NCBI GenBank assembly: GCA_026988445.1
Contig: JALSLF010000393.1
Span: 1 to 12,317, forward strand
Direction of reading: 5' to 3'
From: Bacteroidales bacterium
Lineage (GTDB): Bacteria > Bacteroidota > Bacteroidia > Bacteroidales > NBLH01
DNA length: 12,317 nucleotides
Every line of letters begins with the position of its first letter. The first letter of the stretch is position 1. The translations under genes and the position numbers were made by a program. Below are positions 1-6,744 of this stretch, piece by piece. The notes beneath the pieces are model-generated. The model was not told the origin of the DNA. It saw only the letters and a list, made by a program, of their open reading frames with translations, and did no database searches.

Positions 1-250
1 AAAAATTTTAAATTTTTTTTTTTTTTTTTACATGAATGAATGCTTTTCTTTGACTAATGAATGATTTTTGTTGATGAATGGAAATTGTTGTATTTTATAT
101 CCGGTAGCTAACATGGTATTTAAATTTGTTGTAAATTCTTAATATTTTATCACTTAGCATACAAATATCATTCACCTACGGCAAAAGAATCAAACTAATC
201 AGTGAAAATCAGTGTCAGAAAATTATTAATCAGCTGATAGTTGTGTTCAT
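1..250. other. Non-coding left flank with T17 tract and short repeats
   Basis: No credible coding region is present. The stretch contains an uninterrupted run of 17 T (13-29), three copies of ATGAATG (starting at 32, 57 and 74), and three AATCAG hexamers at 197, 207 and 228, the last forming the perfect palindrome ATCAGCTGAT (229-238). A TAAATTTG box (121-128, plus strand) fits the Bacteroidota -7 consensus but has no recognisable -33 partner and no gene downstream on that strand. The block lies beyond the terminator of the leftward operon, so it may be the upstream region of a gene off the left edge. That is inference. Confidence 0.6.
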
Positions 251-290
251 AAAAAAAGTCATTGCAAGCACAAACCTACAATGACTTTTT
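251..290 (-). terminator. Strong intrinsic terminator of the VWA operon
   Basis: A perfect 12-bp stem is formed by AAAAAGTCATTG (253-264) and CAATGACTTTTT (279-290), with a 14-base loop. Read on the minus strand, the stem runs straight into seven T residues (complement of 251-257), the classical Rho-independent form. It lies 17 bases past the stop codon of the VWA lipoprotein gene. The five T on the other side of the stem mean it could also stop plus-strand transcription weakly. Confidence 0.9.
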
Positions 291-306
291 CAAAAAAATA
301 TCATTT

Positions 307-1053
307 TTACTTATCGATAAATTGCCCTGAATTTTGTTCGGCAATTTTTTTCATAAAATCTTTATCGCAATCTTCACCTAAGCCTATGGTATGAATTTTC
401 ACACGTTTAGCACTGTTCCATTCGCTGATTTTTTCAAGAATTTGATTTTTAGCGGTAATTTTACCTGCAGTGGGTGAACCGTCTGAAAGTAAGAATATGG
501 TTTCAACACCTAATTCTGCATTAGCATCGGTAGCACCGGCACCTGCAAGCTGAAAAGCTTCTTCAACTGCATCCGATAAATTGGTTCCGCCTCCCGAATG
601 TAAATTTTCCAAATAAGCGATTGCCAAATTTTTATTAGCACTTGTTGCTTGCACCAAATTTTTACGCCATTTTTTTACCCTGTTTTCAAAAACAATAATG
701 GTAAACCATTTGTCTTCGCTTAATCCGCGAATAGCCGGCATAAGCTCTTTTTTCGCTTTTCCAAGCTTTGTTAATTGATTGTTCGTTTGCTTTTTAACAA
801 GATTTCCAACTTGTCCGCCAATTTTGTTTCCTACAAAATTTCCGGTTTTTGAAGCAGCGCTTGAAACAATATTTCCTTGTAAATCTTTCTCTGCTTTTCC
901 TTCCATACTCCCTGAAATATCCAATACGTAAACAATTTTGTTGGTCGAGCCGGTTTCAATACCGTAATATTCGGTAGATTTTTTTGTCATATAGCATCCC
1001 GATAAAAAGACGCCCACCAGACTAAATAAAAATAGTAGTTTTATAGTTTTCAT
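307..1053 (-). CDS. VWA-domain lipoprotein
   Basis: The 248-residue product starts with a lipoprotein signal peptide ending in the lipobox LSGC (17-20), so Cys20 should be lipidated. The residues after the Cys (YMTKKS) lack the acidic lipoprotein export signal of some Bacteroidota, which argues weakly for a periplasm-facing location. From about residue 39 it is a von Willebrand factor A domain with a complete MIDAS metal site: DISGS (45-49), Thr157 in GGGTN, and Asp191 in LLSDGS. Such domains bind a divalent cation and a protein partner. The binding loop after the first MIDAS motif is extended by a Gly/Ala-rich insert (about 52-95) resembling a glycine zipper. The gene lies 4 bases behind the secreted-protein gene and ahead of a strong terminator, so the two are probably co-transcribed. 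The partner is unknown. Confidence 0.9.
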   Translation of the reverse strand: MKTIKLLFLFSLVGVFLSGCYMTKKSTEYYGIETGSTNKIVYVLDISGSMEGKAEKDLQGNIVSSAASKTGNFVGNKIGGQVGNLVKKQTNNQLTKLGKAKKELMPAIRGLSEDKWFTIIVFENRVKKWRKNLVQATSANKNLAIAYLENLHSGGGTNLSDAVEEAFQLAGAGATDANAELGVETIFLLSDGSPTAGKITAKNQILEKISEWNSAKRVKIHTIGLGEDCDKDFMKKIAEQNSGQFIDK

Positions 1054-1057
1054 AACG

Positions 1058-1738
1058 TTAATTATTAGTTCCTGTTTTCGACATATTATCCATTATTTCA
1101 ATCATTTTAGTACTATTATTTTCTTTACTCTGATCAATTTTTTCTTCTACTGTTTTATCTTTAGGCAAATCAAATGTCCCTGCAGGAACATCAATATCCA
1201 ATTCAAGCGATACCGGTTCATATTTTAAACTCATTCCCATAGCATTCATTGTCATTTGTAAAGTTAAGTTTTTCCATCCCCAAATTTTGATTCCATCCGG
1301 ATTTTCCCATACAATACAATTTTTTCCCAATACAGTTTCAGAGTCCTTTTCAACAAATTTACTTTGTTTCATCATTTCTTTACTTAAATTTGCATAATCA
1401 TCGGCAGTATATTTTCTTTTCGCTAACTCTTCTACTGCATCATCGCTAAAATGCTTTACATTAGGCTCTTGATTTCCCCAAGTATAAAAGTTATTGTTAA
1501 CATATAATGCATATTGTTCAATAGACATTCCCATCATATTCATTTTTGAGATTGTCAACTCTTTTGCTCCGTAATCGTCCCAAATAAGGGTTTGTTCACC
1601 GGTAGCATTGCCTGTGAGTTTCTGAACCAGTTTACCTGATTTTTGGTAGTATTTTTTAAACTCCTGAGCGTTTGTATTTATTTGAAATACAAGAATAGCC
1701 AACATTAAAATAATTAAAACATTTGAAATTTTTTTCAT
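1058..1738 (-). CDS. Exported Met-rich protein of unknown function
   Basis: This 226-residue protein has a clear Sec signal peptide (hydrophobic about 8-20, probable cleavage in NTNAQE near residue 24) and no further membrane segment, so it should be periplasmic or secreted. I do not recognise a named family with certainty. The middle (138-160, GKNCIVWENPDGIKIWGW) recalls LolA-like or DUF4412-type beta proteins, where a 'GKxC' strand precedes a 'W-W-G/K' turn; this is a weak resemblance only. The heptad MNxMGMS occurs twice (66-72 and 164-170), and the C-terminal 30 residues are charged and Met-rich. It is the first gene of a pair with the VWA lipoprotein 4 bases downstream, suggesting a joint envelope role. 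No promoter with a good -7 box was found upstream. Confidence 0.85.
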   Translation of the reverse strand: MKKISNVLIILMLAILVFQINTNAQEFKKYYQKSGKLVQKLTGNATGEQTLIWDDYGAKELTISKMNMMGMSIEQYALYVNNNFYTWGNQEPNVKHFSDDAVEELAKRKYTADDYANLSKEMMKQSKFVEKDSETVLGKNCIVWENPDGIKIWGWKNLTLQMTMNAMGMSLKYEPVSLELDIDVPAGTFDLPKDKTVEEKIDQSKENNSTKMIEIMDNMSKTGTNN

Positions 1739-1857
1739 AATAAATTGATTTTGATTAAAATTGTTAAATTAAATATAAAATTAAGGAGTTTAAAATCAAT
1801 AAAAAAATCTGTTTGATAAAATCCTAAAAATGATAGGCAAACAATAATAGTTATGAG
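1739..1857. other. Short divergent intergenic region
   Basis: This 119-base, very AT-rich spacer separates the leftward secreted-protein gene from the rightward acetyltransferase gene and must hold start signals for both. I saw no full TAnnTTTG box in the right place on either strand and no convincing inverted repeat. Confidence 0.5.
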
Positions 1858-2349
1858 ATGAAAAAATACTTGATAAGAAAGATAAAACCCGAAGACAATA
1901 AACCATTGGCAAAAGTTATCCGTACCGTATTAACAGAGTTTGGCGGAAACCGACCGGGAACTGCATTCTATGATTATGATACCGATCATATGTTTGAAGC
2001 ATATCAAGCAAAAGGTGCGATTTATTATATTGTAGAAATAGATGGAAAAGTAGTTGGCGGTTCAGGTATTAAACAATTGGCAGGTGAAGATAAAAGTATT
2101 TGCGAATTACAGAAATTATATATTTTAGGAGAAACACGCGGTTTGGGTATTGGTAAAGCACTGGTAAGTAAATGCATACAATTTGCAAAAAATGCAGGCT
2201 ATGAAAAATGCTATTTAGAAACATTTCCTAATATGACCGCAGCAATTTATCTGTATAAAAAATTTGACTTTAAGAACTTAGAAACCCCTTTAGGGAATAC
2301 CGGTCATGGGGGATGCGATGTTTGGCTCATGAAAAATTTGGAGGGTTAA
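1858..2349 (+). CDS. GNAT-family N-acetyltransferase
   Basis: The 163-residue product is a single GNAT fold that would transfer an acetyl group from acetyl-CoA to an amine; the substrate cannot be deduced. The acetyl-CoA pyrophosphate loop is RGLGIG (94-99), preceded by the usual beta4 strand (ICELQKLYIL, 81-90) and followed by helix alpha3. The motif-B region AAIYLYKKFDF (128-138) carries the Tyr (Y133) that often acts as general acid. The tail GNTGHGGCDVWLMKNL matches the end seen in many stand-alone bacterial GNATs. No signal peptide, so cytoplasmic. The ATG at 1858 is preceded by an ATG at 1853 that hits a stop two codons later. It is monocistronic, and its TAA overlaps the stop codon of the convergent DUF2721 gene. 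Confidence 0.92.
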   Translation: MKKYLIRKIKPEDNKPLAKVIRTVLTEFGGNRPGTAFYDYDTDHMFEAYQAKGAIYYIVEIDGKVVGGSGIKQLAGEDKSICELQKLYILGETRGLGIGKALVSKCIQFAKNAGYEKCYLETFPNMTAAIYLYKKFDFKNLETPLGNTGHGGCDVWLMKNLEG

Positions 2350-2744
2350 TCTTCCATATTTTTTAAATGCAAATCCAAAGCCTTAATCGATATTTGAATT
2401 TCCCAAAGTGATACCGACAAGGATAGTATCATTAAAATTAAGCCTAAGGCAAAAGCAATTCCTCCTAATATATTCAAATCAAAATATAGGAACAACATTG
2501 AAGCCATACTTAAAAATAAACTTGCCACACCGAAAATTTGCATGGCTCGGATTAAATACAGTCGTTTTCGCAAATTTTTAATCTGATTAATTAAGAGTAC
2601 ATCTTTATTCTTCTGAAAATCAGCATAAAGATTACGTACAATTTGTGCATAAGCCAAAAAACGATTGGTGTAGGCTAATAAAATGAGTGATACTGCCGAA
2701 AACATCAGTGCCGGCGTAGTAATATTCAGTTGATGCATGCTCAT
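2346..2744 (-). CDS. DUF2721 family inner-membrane protein
   Basis: The 132-residue protein has three hydrophobic segments (about 9-31, 66-87 and 93-115) and the family pattern of DUF2721: 'ITTPALMFSAVSLILLAYTNRFL' type N-terminus, 'QIKNLRKRLYLIRAMQ' linker and 'LSLSVSLWEIQIS' C-terminus. These proteins are small integral membrane proteins with no assigned function. The basic stretch between helices 1 and 2 suggests a cytoplasmic loop. The second Met (residue 3) is an equally possible start. Its stop codon overlaps that of the convergent GNAT gene by three bases, so the two transcripts must run into each other. No clear promoter was seen upstream. Confidence 0.9.
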   Translation of the reverse strand: MSMHQLNITTPALMFSAVSLILLAYTNRFLAYAQIVRNLYADFQKNKDVLLINQIKNLRKRLYLIRAMQIFGVASLFLSMASMLFLYFDLNILGGIAFALGLILMILSLSVSLWEIQISIKALDLHLKNMED

Positions 2745-2750
2745 AATTTT

Positions 2751-2782
2751 TCTGTAAAAATATATTTTATTTTATATATTTG
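2751..2782 (+). promoter_or_regulatory. Promoter of the outer-membrane barrel gene
   Basis: TCTG (2751-2754), a 20-base spacer and TATATTTG (2775-2782) match the Bacteroidota sigma-ABfr form (TTTG, 19-21 bases, TAnnTTTG) with one mismatch in the -33 box. The start point would be near 2789, giving a leader of about 114 bases before the ATG at 2903. A TATTTTAG box at 2859-2866 is a weaker alternative giving a short leader. Confidence 0.5.
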
Positions 2783-2809
2783 CGAATTGTATTTTAAAAC
2801 ATATCGACA

Positions 2810-2826
2810 TGTGTTATAAAAACACA
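2810..2826 (+). promoter_or_regulatory. Small hairpin in the barrel-gene leader
   Basis: TGTGTT (2810-2815) and AACACA (2821-2826) form a 6-bp stem with a 5-base loop inside the predicted long leader of the barrel gene. It is AT-rich and weak, followed by a T/A-rich stretch without a real T run. It could be an RNA element or an operator half-site pair; the sequence does not decide. Confidence 0.25.
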
Positions 2827-2902
2827 CTTATTATTCTAAGCATATTCCTTTATTAAACTATTTTAGCCCAAAAAATTACTAAACTAAATATTCTAAATTA
2901 TT

Positions 2903-4213
2903 ATGAAAAAACTACCTTTTTTATTTTTATTCTCAATTGTATTTTCATTACAAAACACTTTTGCACAAAATGAATCTCAAAAAGAAGAAAAACCGGAATT
3001 TAATGTTAATGCAGAATTGAGAACCAGAGCAAATATTTTACACGGGTATAAAACGCTTCCTACCGAAGAAAACATTGCTCATTTTCTGGTAGAACAGCGT
3101 ACACGACTTGGCTTTGCCTACAAAACAAAACAGTTGGAAATGAACATCACGATACAAGATTCGCGTATCTGGGGTGATGAAAACCTTTATACAAGTACAG
3201 GAATTTTTGGAGATACTGCAAGTATAGACCTTAAAGAAGCTTGGGCTAAATTAAATTTTAATAATTTTTGGAGTTTAAAAATAGGACGACAAGCGATACA
3301 GTTAGATGGAGGTAGATTAGTTGCCTATAGGAATTGGAGTAACCTTAGCTTATCATATGATGCTGCTTTAATTCAATTTCATAAAAATAATTTTAATTTG
3401 GATATTGCTATGTCCTACAATAATTCTTTAATGAATTTATTTGCAGCAGAGTATAATCATCGAAAAATGAAGTCTTTAAATTATGTTTATTTGAAGAAAA
3501 AATTCAATAAAGATTTTATGGCTTCAATGTCCTCAATTTTTTCAGGATTTCAAGCCGAAGGTTCAGCGACCACCATATATTTTAAAACAAGTTTAGGTAC
3601 TTATCTCAAATTTGACAATAAAAAAACATTTGCAAGGGGTGAATTTTATTATCAAACGGGAAAAAATGTTGAAGGTGTTGATGTAAAAGCATATTTTTTT
3701 AGTGCAGACTTAGGGTATAACATTGGTAAAATTTATTTTGGTGCAGGAATTGATTATATGTCCGGTCAGAATCCGAATAAAAGTCTGACTGATGAATTTC
3801 AGGCATTTGATATCCTTTACGGAACCCGTTTTGGATATTATGGTAACTTAAATTATATTGTTACACCTGCCAGCACCAAATATGGGGGGCTTGTTAATCC
3901 TTTTCTACGTTTAAATTTTAATTTTAATGAAAAAAACAGCTTAAAAACTACTTTTCATACATTCCAATCCGCTCAAAATGTAGTAAACCCTGATGATCCG
4001 GGAACTTTTTATAAAAAAAGCTTAGGCTCAGAGTTAGATGTAATTTACAACTATAAGTTTGCAAAAGATATCAGTATCAGAGCCGGTTACCATTTGGCAT
4101 TTCCAAGCGAAACAATGGAAATAATTAAAGGCATTGAACCGGGAACTAGCCAAACACCTCAATGGTTTTGGTTGATGTTTAATTTTACGCCTACTCTTTT
4201 TAGTTCAAAATAG
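2903..4213 (+). CDS. Outer-membrane beta-barrel, alginate-export family
   Basis: The 436-residue protein has a Sec signal peptide (cleavage after TFA, residue 21) and then alternating polar and aromatic beta strands to the C-terminus, ending in WFWLMFNFTP, as expected for a barrel of about 16-18 strands. The segments QRTRLGF (65-71), ITIQDSRIWGDE (82-93) and KIGRQ..DGGRLVAYRNW (126-145) are characteristic of the Alginate_exp family (PF13372, AlgE/OprD-like), in which the arginine ladder lines the pore. In Bacteroidota such proteins are widespread, and the cargo is usually unknown; nothing here indicates alginate metabolism. No SusC/SusD partner is nearby. It is monocistronic and converges on ddl with only 6 bases between the stops. 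Confidence 0.85.
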   Translation: MKKLPFLFLFSIVFSLQNTFAQNESQKEEKPEFNVNAELRTRANILHGYKTLPTEENIAHFLVEQRTRLGFAYKTKQLEMNITIQDSRIWGDENLYTSTGIFGDTASIDLKEAWAKLNFNNFWSLKIGRQAIQLDGGRLVAYRNWSNLSLSYDAALIQFHKNNFNLDIAMSYNNSLMNLFAAEYNHRKMKSLNYVYLKKKFNKDFMASMSSIFSGFQAEGSATTIYFKTSLGTYLKFDNKKTFARGEFYYQTGKNVEGVDVKAYFFSADLGYNIGKIYFGAGIDYMSGQNPNKSLTDEFQAFDILYGTRFGYYGNLNYIVTPASTKYGGLVNPFLRLNFNFNEKNSLKTTFHTFQSAQNVVNPDDPGTFYKKSLGSELDVIYNYKFAKDISIRAGYHLAFPSETMEIIKGIEPGTSQTPQWFWLMFNFTPTLFSSK

Positions 4214-4219
4214 TATTTT

Positions 4220-5206
4220 TTAGGAGCTGCTGCTTATAGCAGCTTCTATTATTTCGCTAAGTAAATTTGTTAAATTCAGTCCGTATTCATGTACTTGTTT
4301 AGGAACAATACTTGCCGGACTCATACCCGGTACCGTATTTATTTCTAAAAAATTAAACTCTCCATTGTATAATATGTAATCAATTCGTACAATTCCGCTA
4401 CAGTTTAAATAATCATAAATTTTTGAAGATAATTTTTTACACTTTTCGGCTAATTTTTCATCAATAGGTGCCGGCGTAATTTCTTGGGTTTCTTTGGCAT
4501 CGTATTTTGCTTCGTAATCAAAAAATTCATTGGCACTAACAATTTCCGTTAAAGGAAAAATATATTCTTTACCTTCAATTTTCACCAAGCCCGAAGTTAT
4601 TTCCCTACCCTTAACAAATTGCTCAATAATTACTTGCGATGATTCTCCGAATGCTTTTTCAATCGCAGGAATAAGCTCTTCCTGTTTTTTTACTTTTGAA
4701 ATACCAAAACTGGAACCACCCTCGTTAGGCTTCACAAAACAGGGTAAGCCGGTTATTTCTACAATTTTTTTTGTGTTGATTTTTTCTCCTTTTCGCAATA
4801 AAATTGAATTGGCAGCCCTGATGCCTCTTTGCTTTAAATAGGTATTGCAGAAATATTTGTTAAAAGTTAAAGCACTACACAATACATTGCACGAAGTATA
4901 GGGCAAACCAATCATATCGAAATAGGATTGCAGTTTTCCGTCTTCTCCGGGAGTGCCGTGTATGGCAATATAGGCACAATCGAATTTTATTTTTTGTCCG
5001 TTATCGTTGAAACTGAAATCGTTTTTATTGATTGGAATACCGCAAAAACGCTCGCTGGTAAGTTCCCATTCGTTTCCTTTTATTTGTATGGTATAAACAT
5101 TGTATTTTTCTTTATCTATTGCTTTAGCAATAGTTTCGGCACTTTGCAAGGAAATAAAATACTCCGAGGAGTTTCCTCCTCCGATTACGGCAATGTTTTT
5201 TTTCAT
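4220..5206 (-). CDS. ddl: D-alanine--D-alanine ligase
   Basis: Cytoplasmic ATP-grasp enzyme joining two D-Ala with ATP to make the dipeptide that ends the peptidoglycan stem peptide. The 328 residues carry the family landmarks in order: GGGNSSEYFISL (9-20) with Glu15, HGTPGEDG (83-90), the ATP-binding FVKPNEGGSSFG (157-168), EQFVKGREI (195-203), the omega-loop FFDYEAKY (228-235) and the metal-binding EINTVPGM (288-295). Tyr235 at the end of 'EAKY' corresponds to the Tyr of D-Ala-D-Ala ligases that is Phe in D-Ala-D-lactate ligases, so ordinary, vancomycin-sensitive termini are expected. The 'EYFISL' replaces the usual 'EHEVSL', a variant at a non-catalytic position. It is the last gene of the leftward wall cluster, 112 bases behind the rluD-like gene, and may have its own promoter. 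The tail ends in four Ser. Confidence 0.96.
   Translation of the reverse strand: MKKNIAVIGGGNSSEYFISLQSAETIAKAIDKEKYNVYTIQIKGNEWELTSERFCGIPINKNDFSFNDNGQKIKFDCAYIAIHGTPGEDGKLQSYFDMIGLPYTSCNVLCSALTFNKYFCNTYLKQRGIRAANSILLRKGEKINTKKIVEITGLPCFVKPNEGGSSFGISKVKKQEELIPAIEKAFGESSQVIIEQFVKGREITSGLVKIEGKEYIFPLTEIVSANEFFDYEAKYDAKETQEITPAPIDEKLAEKCKKLSSKIYDYLNCSGIVRIDYILYNGEFNFLEINTVPGMSPASIVPKQVHEYGLNLTNLLSEIIEAAISSSS
4225..4250 (+). terminator. Possible terminator of barrel gene, inside ddl 3' end
   Basis: AGCTGCT (4225-4231) and AGCAGCT (4238-4244) make a perfect 7-bp stem with a 6-base loop, followed on the plus strand by the T-rich TCTATTATTTC. It begins 11 bases past the stop of the barrel gene, but on the other strand it encodes the last Ser-rich codons of ddl. 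The T tract is interrupted, so efficiency is doubtful. Confidence 0.4.
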
Positions 5207-5234
5207 TCTTTTTTTATATTTATTGGTATTAGAG

Positions 5235-5264
5235 CAAATTTAACAGAAACAATTTAAAGTCTAA
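5235..5264 (-). promoter_or_regulatory. Candidate internal promoter of ddl
   Basis: On the minus strand TAAATTTG (5242-5235) fits the -7 consensus exactly, and TTAG (5264-5261), 18 bases upstream, fits three of four -33 positions. The start point would be about 22 bases before the ddl ATG. This 112-base gap is the only non-coupled junction in the downstream half of the cluster, which fits an internal promoter. Confidence 0.45.
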
Positions 5265-5318
5265 TTCTAAAATATATTTTTGTTGTAGTATTGTTAATTA
5301 TTTTGGCATTCAAAAATT

Positions 5319-6347
5319 TTATTGTTCTTCCAATTCTCTGTTTTTAACATAATTTTGCCATTTTTCGATTGCTGCTGCCATATCTTCGGGCAATTCCGAA
5401 TCAAAAAACATGGCTTTGCCTGTTTTTGGATGGGTAAATCCTAAGGACTTGGCGTGCAATGCTTGGCGCGGCAATAAATTAAAACAGTTTTGTACAAATT
5501 GTTTATACTTGGTAAAAGTAGTCCCTTTTAAAATTTTATCTCCTCCGTATTCTTCATCGTTAAAAAGCGGGTGCCCGATATATTTCATATGTGCCCTGAT
5601 TTGGTGGGTACGTCCGGTTTCCAGTTTACACTCAATTTGCGTAACATATCCGTAGCGTTCAATCACTTTATAATGGGTAACAGCATGTTTCCCGTAATCA
5701 CCTTCGGGGAAAACGCTCATTATTTTACGGTTTTTGAGGCATCGTCCAATATGCCCTGTTATGGTTCCTTCGTCTTCATCAAAATTACCCCAAACCAGAG
5801 CAATATATTTTCGGTCAGTAGTACGGTCAAAAAACTGTTTGGAGAGTTTCATTTTAGCCTCTTCGGTTTTGGCAATTAGTAAAATACCCGAAGTATTTTT
5901 ATCAATCCGGTGAATCAACCCGGGGCGTTCATCATCGCTTTCAAAAAGTTCGTTGCCTTTTAAATGGTATGCCAAAGCATTGAGCAATGTACCAGAATAG
6001 TGTCCGTAACTGGGATGTACAACCATACCGGCAGGTTTATTTACAACTAAAAGTTCATCATCCTCATACACAATATCTATAGGAATATTTTCCGGTATAA
6101 TCTCAATTTCTCTGGGCGGATATTCAAAAACTATGCTTATTTCATCGCCGGGCTTAACTTTATAGTTTGCTTTCACGGCTTTCCCGTTTACCAGAATATT
6201 GCCGTTTTTGGCAGTTTCTTGAATACGGTGGCGCGAAATATTTTCTATTTTGTTGAACAGCCATTTGTCAATTCGTAGGGGCGATTGCCCGGGATCGGCT
6301 GTGTATTTAAAATGTTCGTATAATTTGTTATCTTCTGTTTCTTGCAT
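5319..6347 (-). CDS. RluA-family 23S rRNA pseudouridine synthase (RluD-like)
   Basis: This enzyme isomerises uridine to pseudouridine in structured RNA; RluD-type members act on helix 69 of 23S rRNA, but the exact target cannot be read from sequence. From the chosen ATG (6347) it has 342 residues: an S4 RNA-binding domain (about 24-75, including RIDKWLF and GNILVNGKAVK), then the catalytic domain with HRIDKNTSG (146-154), whose Asp149 is the nucleophile, and the downstream ETGRTHQIRAHM motif. The frame is open to a TTG at 6362, five codons earlier, but that overlaps the HEPN gene. The ATG lies one base after the HEPN stop, and AAAAGG is just upstream, so I prefer 6347. That spacing implies translational coupling to HEPN. 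The PASTA, pseudouridine synthase and ddl association is common in Bacteroidota (from memory). Confidence 0.93.
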   Translation of the reverse strand: MQETEDNKLYEHFKYTADPGQSPLRIDKWLFNKIENISRHRIQETAKNGNILVNGKAVKANYKVKPGDEISIVFEYPPREIEIIPENIPIDIVYEDDELLVVNKPAGMVVHPSYGHYSGTLLNALAYHLKGNELFESDDERPGLIHRIDKNTSGILLIAKTEEAKMKLSKQFFDRTTDRKYIALVWGNFDEDEGTITGHIGRCLKNRKIMSVFPEGDYGKHAVTHYKVIERYGYVTQIECKLETGRTHQIRAHMKYIGHPLFNDEEYGGDKILKGTTFTKYKQFVQNCFNLLPRQALHAKSLGFTHPKTGKAMFFDSELPEDMAAAIEKWQNYVKNRELEEQ

Positions 6348-6348
6348 A

Positions 6349-6744
6349 CTATCCCTTTTCAAGCATTTTTGATATTTTTATATAAACCTGATTTGCAAAT
6401 TCATACATCTCTTTTGCTTCATCAATATCAGGTTTTCCTTGTGGTAATAAACCCGATTCTCCCGGATATCTTGACATTGTATAAACTCTATCAAGTAACT
6501 CCAAAAAATATTCATCGAGATTAAAGTCAATATATTCTTTTATATTTTCATAAAGTACAATAAGGTTATGAATTCGTTTTTGCTTTATATCTTTTTCTTC
6601 AATAATCGCTTTAAAACATTTTTCTACGGTTTGTTGAGAATGGAAAGCAACAAGGTTTGTCAGAAATTCATCATTTATGATAAATTGACAGTTTTTCAAA
6701 TCAGTTTCAGCATATTCAAGCCATTGCTTTGTTATTTGCTTCAT
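6349..6744 (-). CDS. HEPN-domain protein (toxin-like partner of MNT)
   Basis: The 131-residue, all-helical protein matches the HEPN family (PF05168-like): WLEYAETDLKNC (8-19), the signature AFHSQQTVEKCFKAII (33-48), KRIHNL (56-61) and SRYPGE (91-96). HEPN proteins paired with MNT nucleotidyltransferases form toxin-antitoxin modules in which HEPN is usually an RNase toxin and MNT the antitoxin, by AMPylation in the MntA-HepT type. The canonical R-x4-6-H RNase motif is not present: the only His residues (35 and 59) have no Arg 5-7 positions before them, and no His follows R86 or R92. RNase activity is therefore uncertain. The ATG lies inside the MNT gene (29-base overlap), and the TAG is one base before the rluD-like ATG. 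Confidence 0.9.
   Translation of the reverse strand: MKQITKQWLEYAETDLKNCQFIINDEFLTNLVAFHSQQTVEKCFKAIIEEKDIKQKRIHNLIVLYENIKEYIDFNLDEYFLELLDRVYTMSRYPGESGLLPQGKPDIDEAKEMYEFANQVYIKISKMLEKG

Noticed and set aside
271..278. TAGGTTTG -7-like box on the minus strand
   Set aside because: It falls in the loop of the intrinsic terminator and has no -33 partner; chance match.
1783..1788. AAGGAG Shine-Dalgarno-like sequence on the plus strand
   Set aside because: No start codon follows at a usable distance, and the next gene begins 70 bases later.
4530..5257. Plus-strand frames of about 103 and 109 codons opposite ddl
   Set aside because: They lie antisense to the well-supported ddl gene, have no family resemblance and the second runs past the ddl start; shadow frames.
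5410..5879. Two plus-strand frames opposite the pseudouridine synthase gene
   Set aside because: They overlap each other in different frames and are antisense to conserved RluA motifs; shadows.
6348..6362. TTG start for the pseudouridine synthase overlapping HEPN
   Set aside because: An ATG with a purine-rich upstream stretch lies five codons further in, and no domain is lost.
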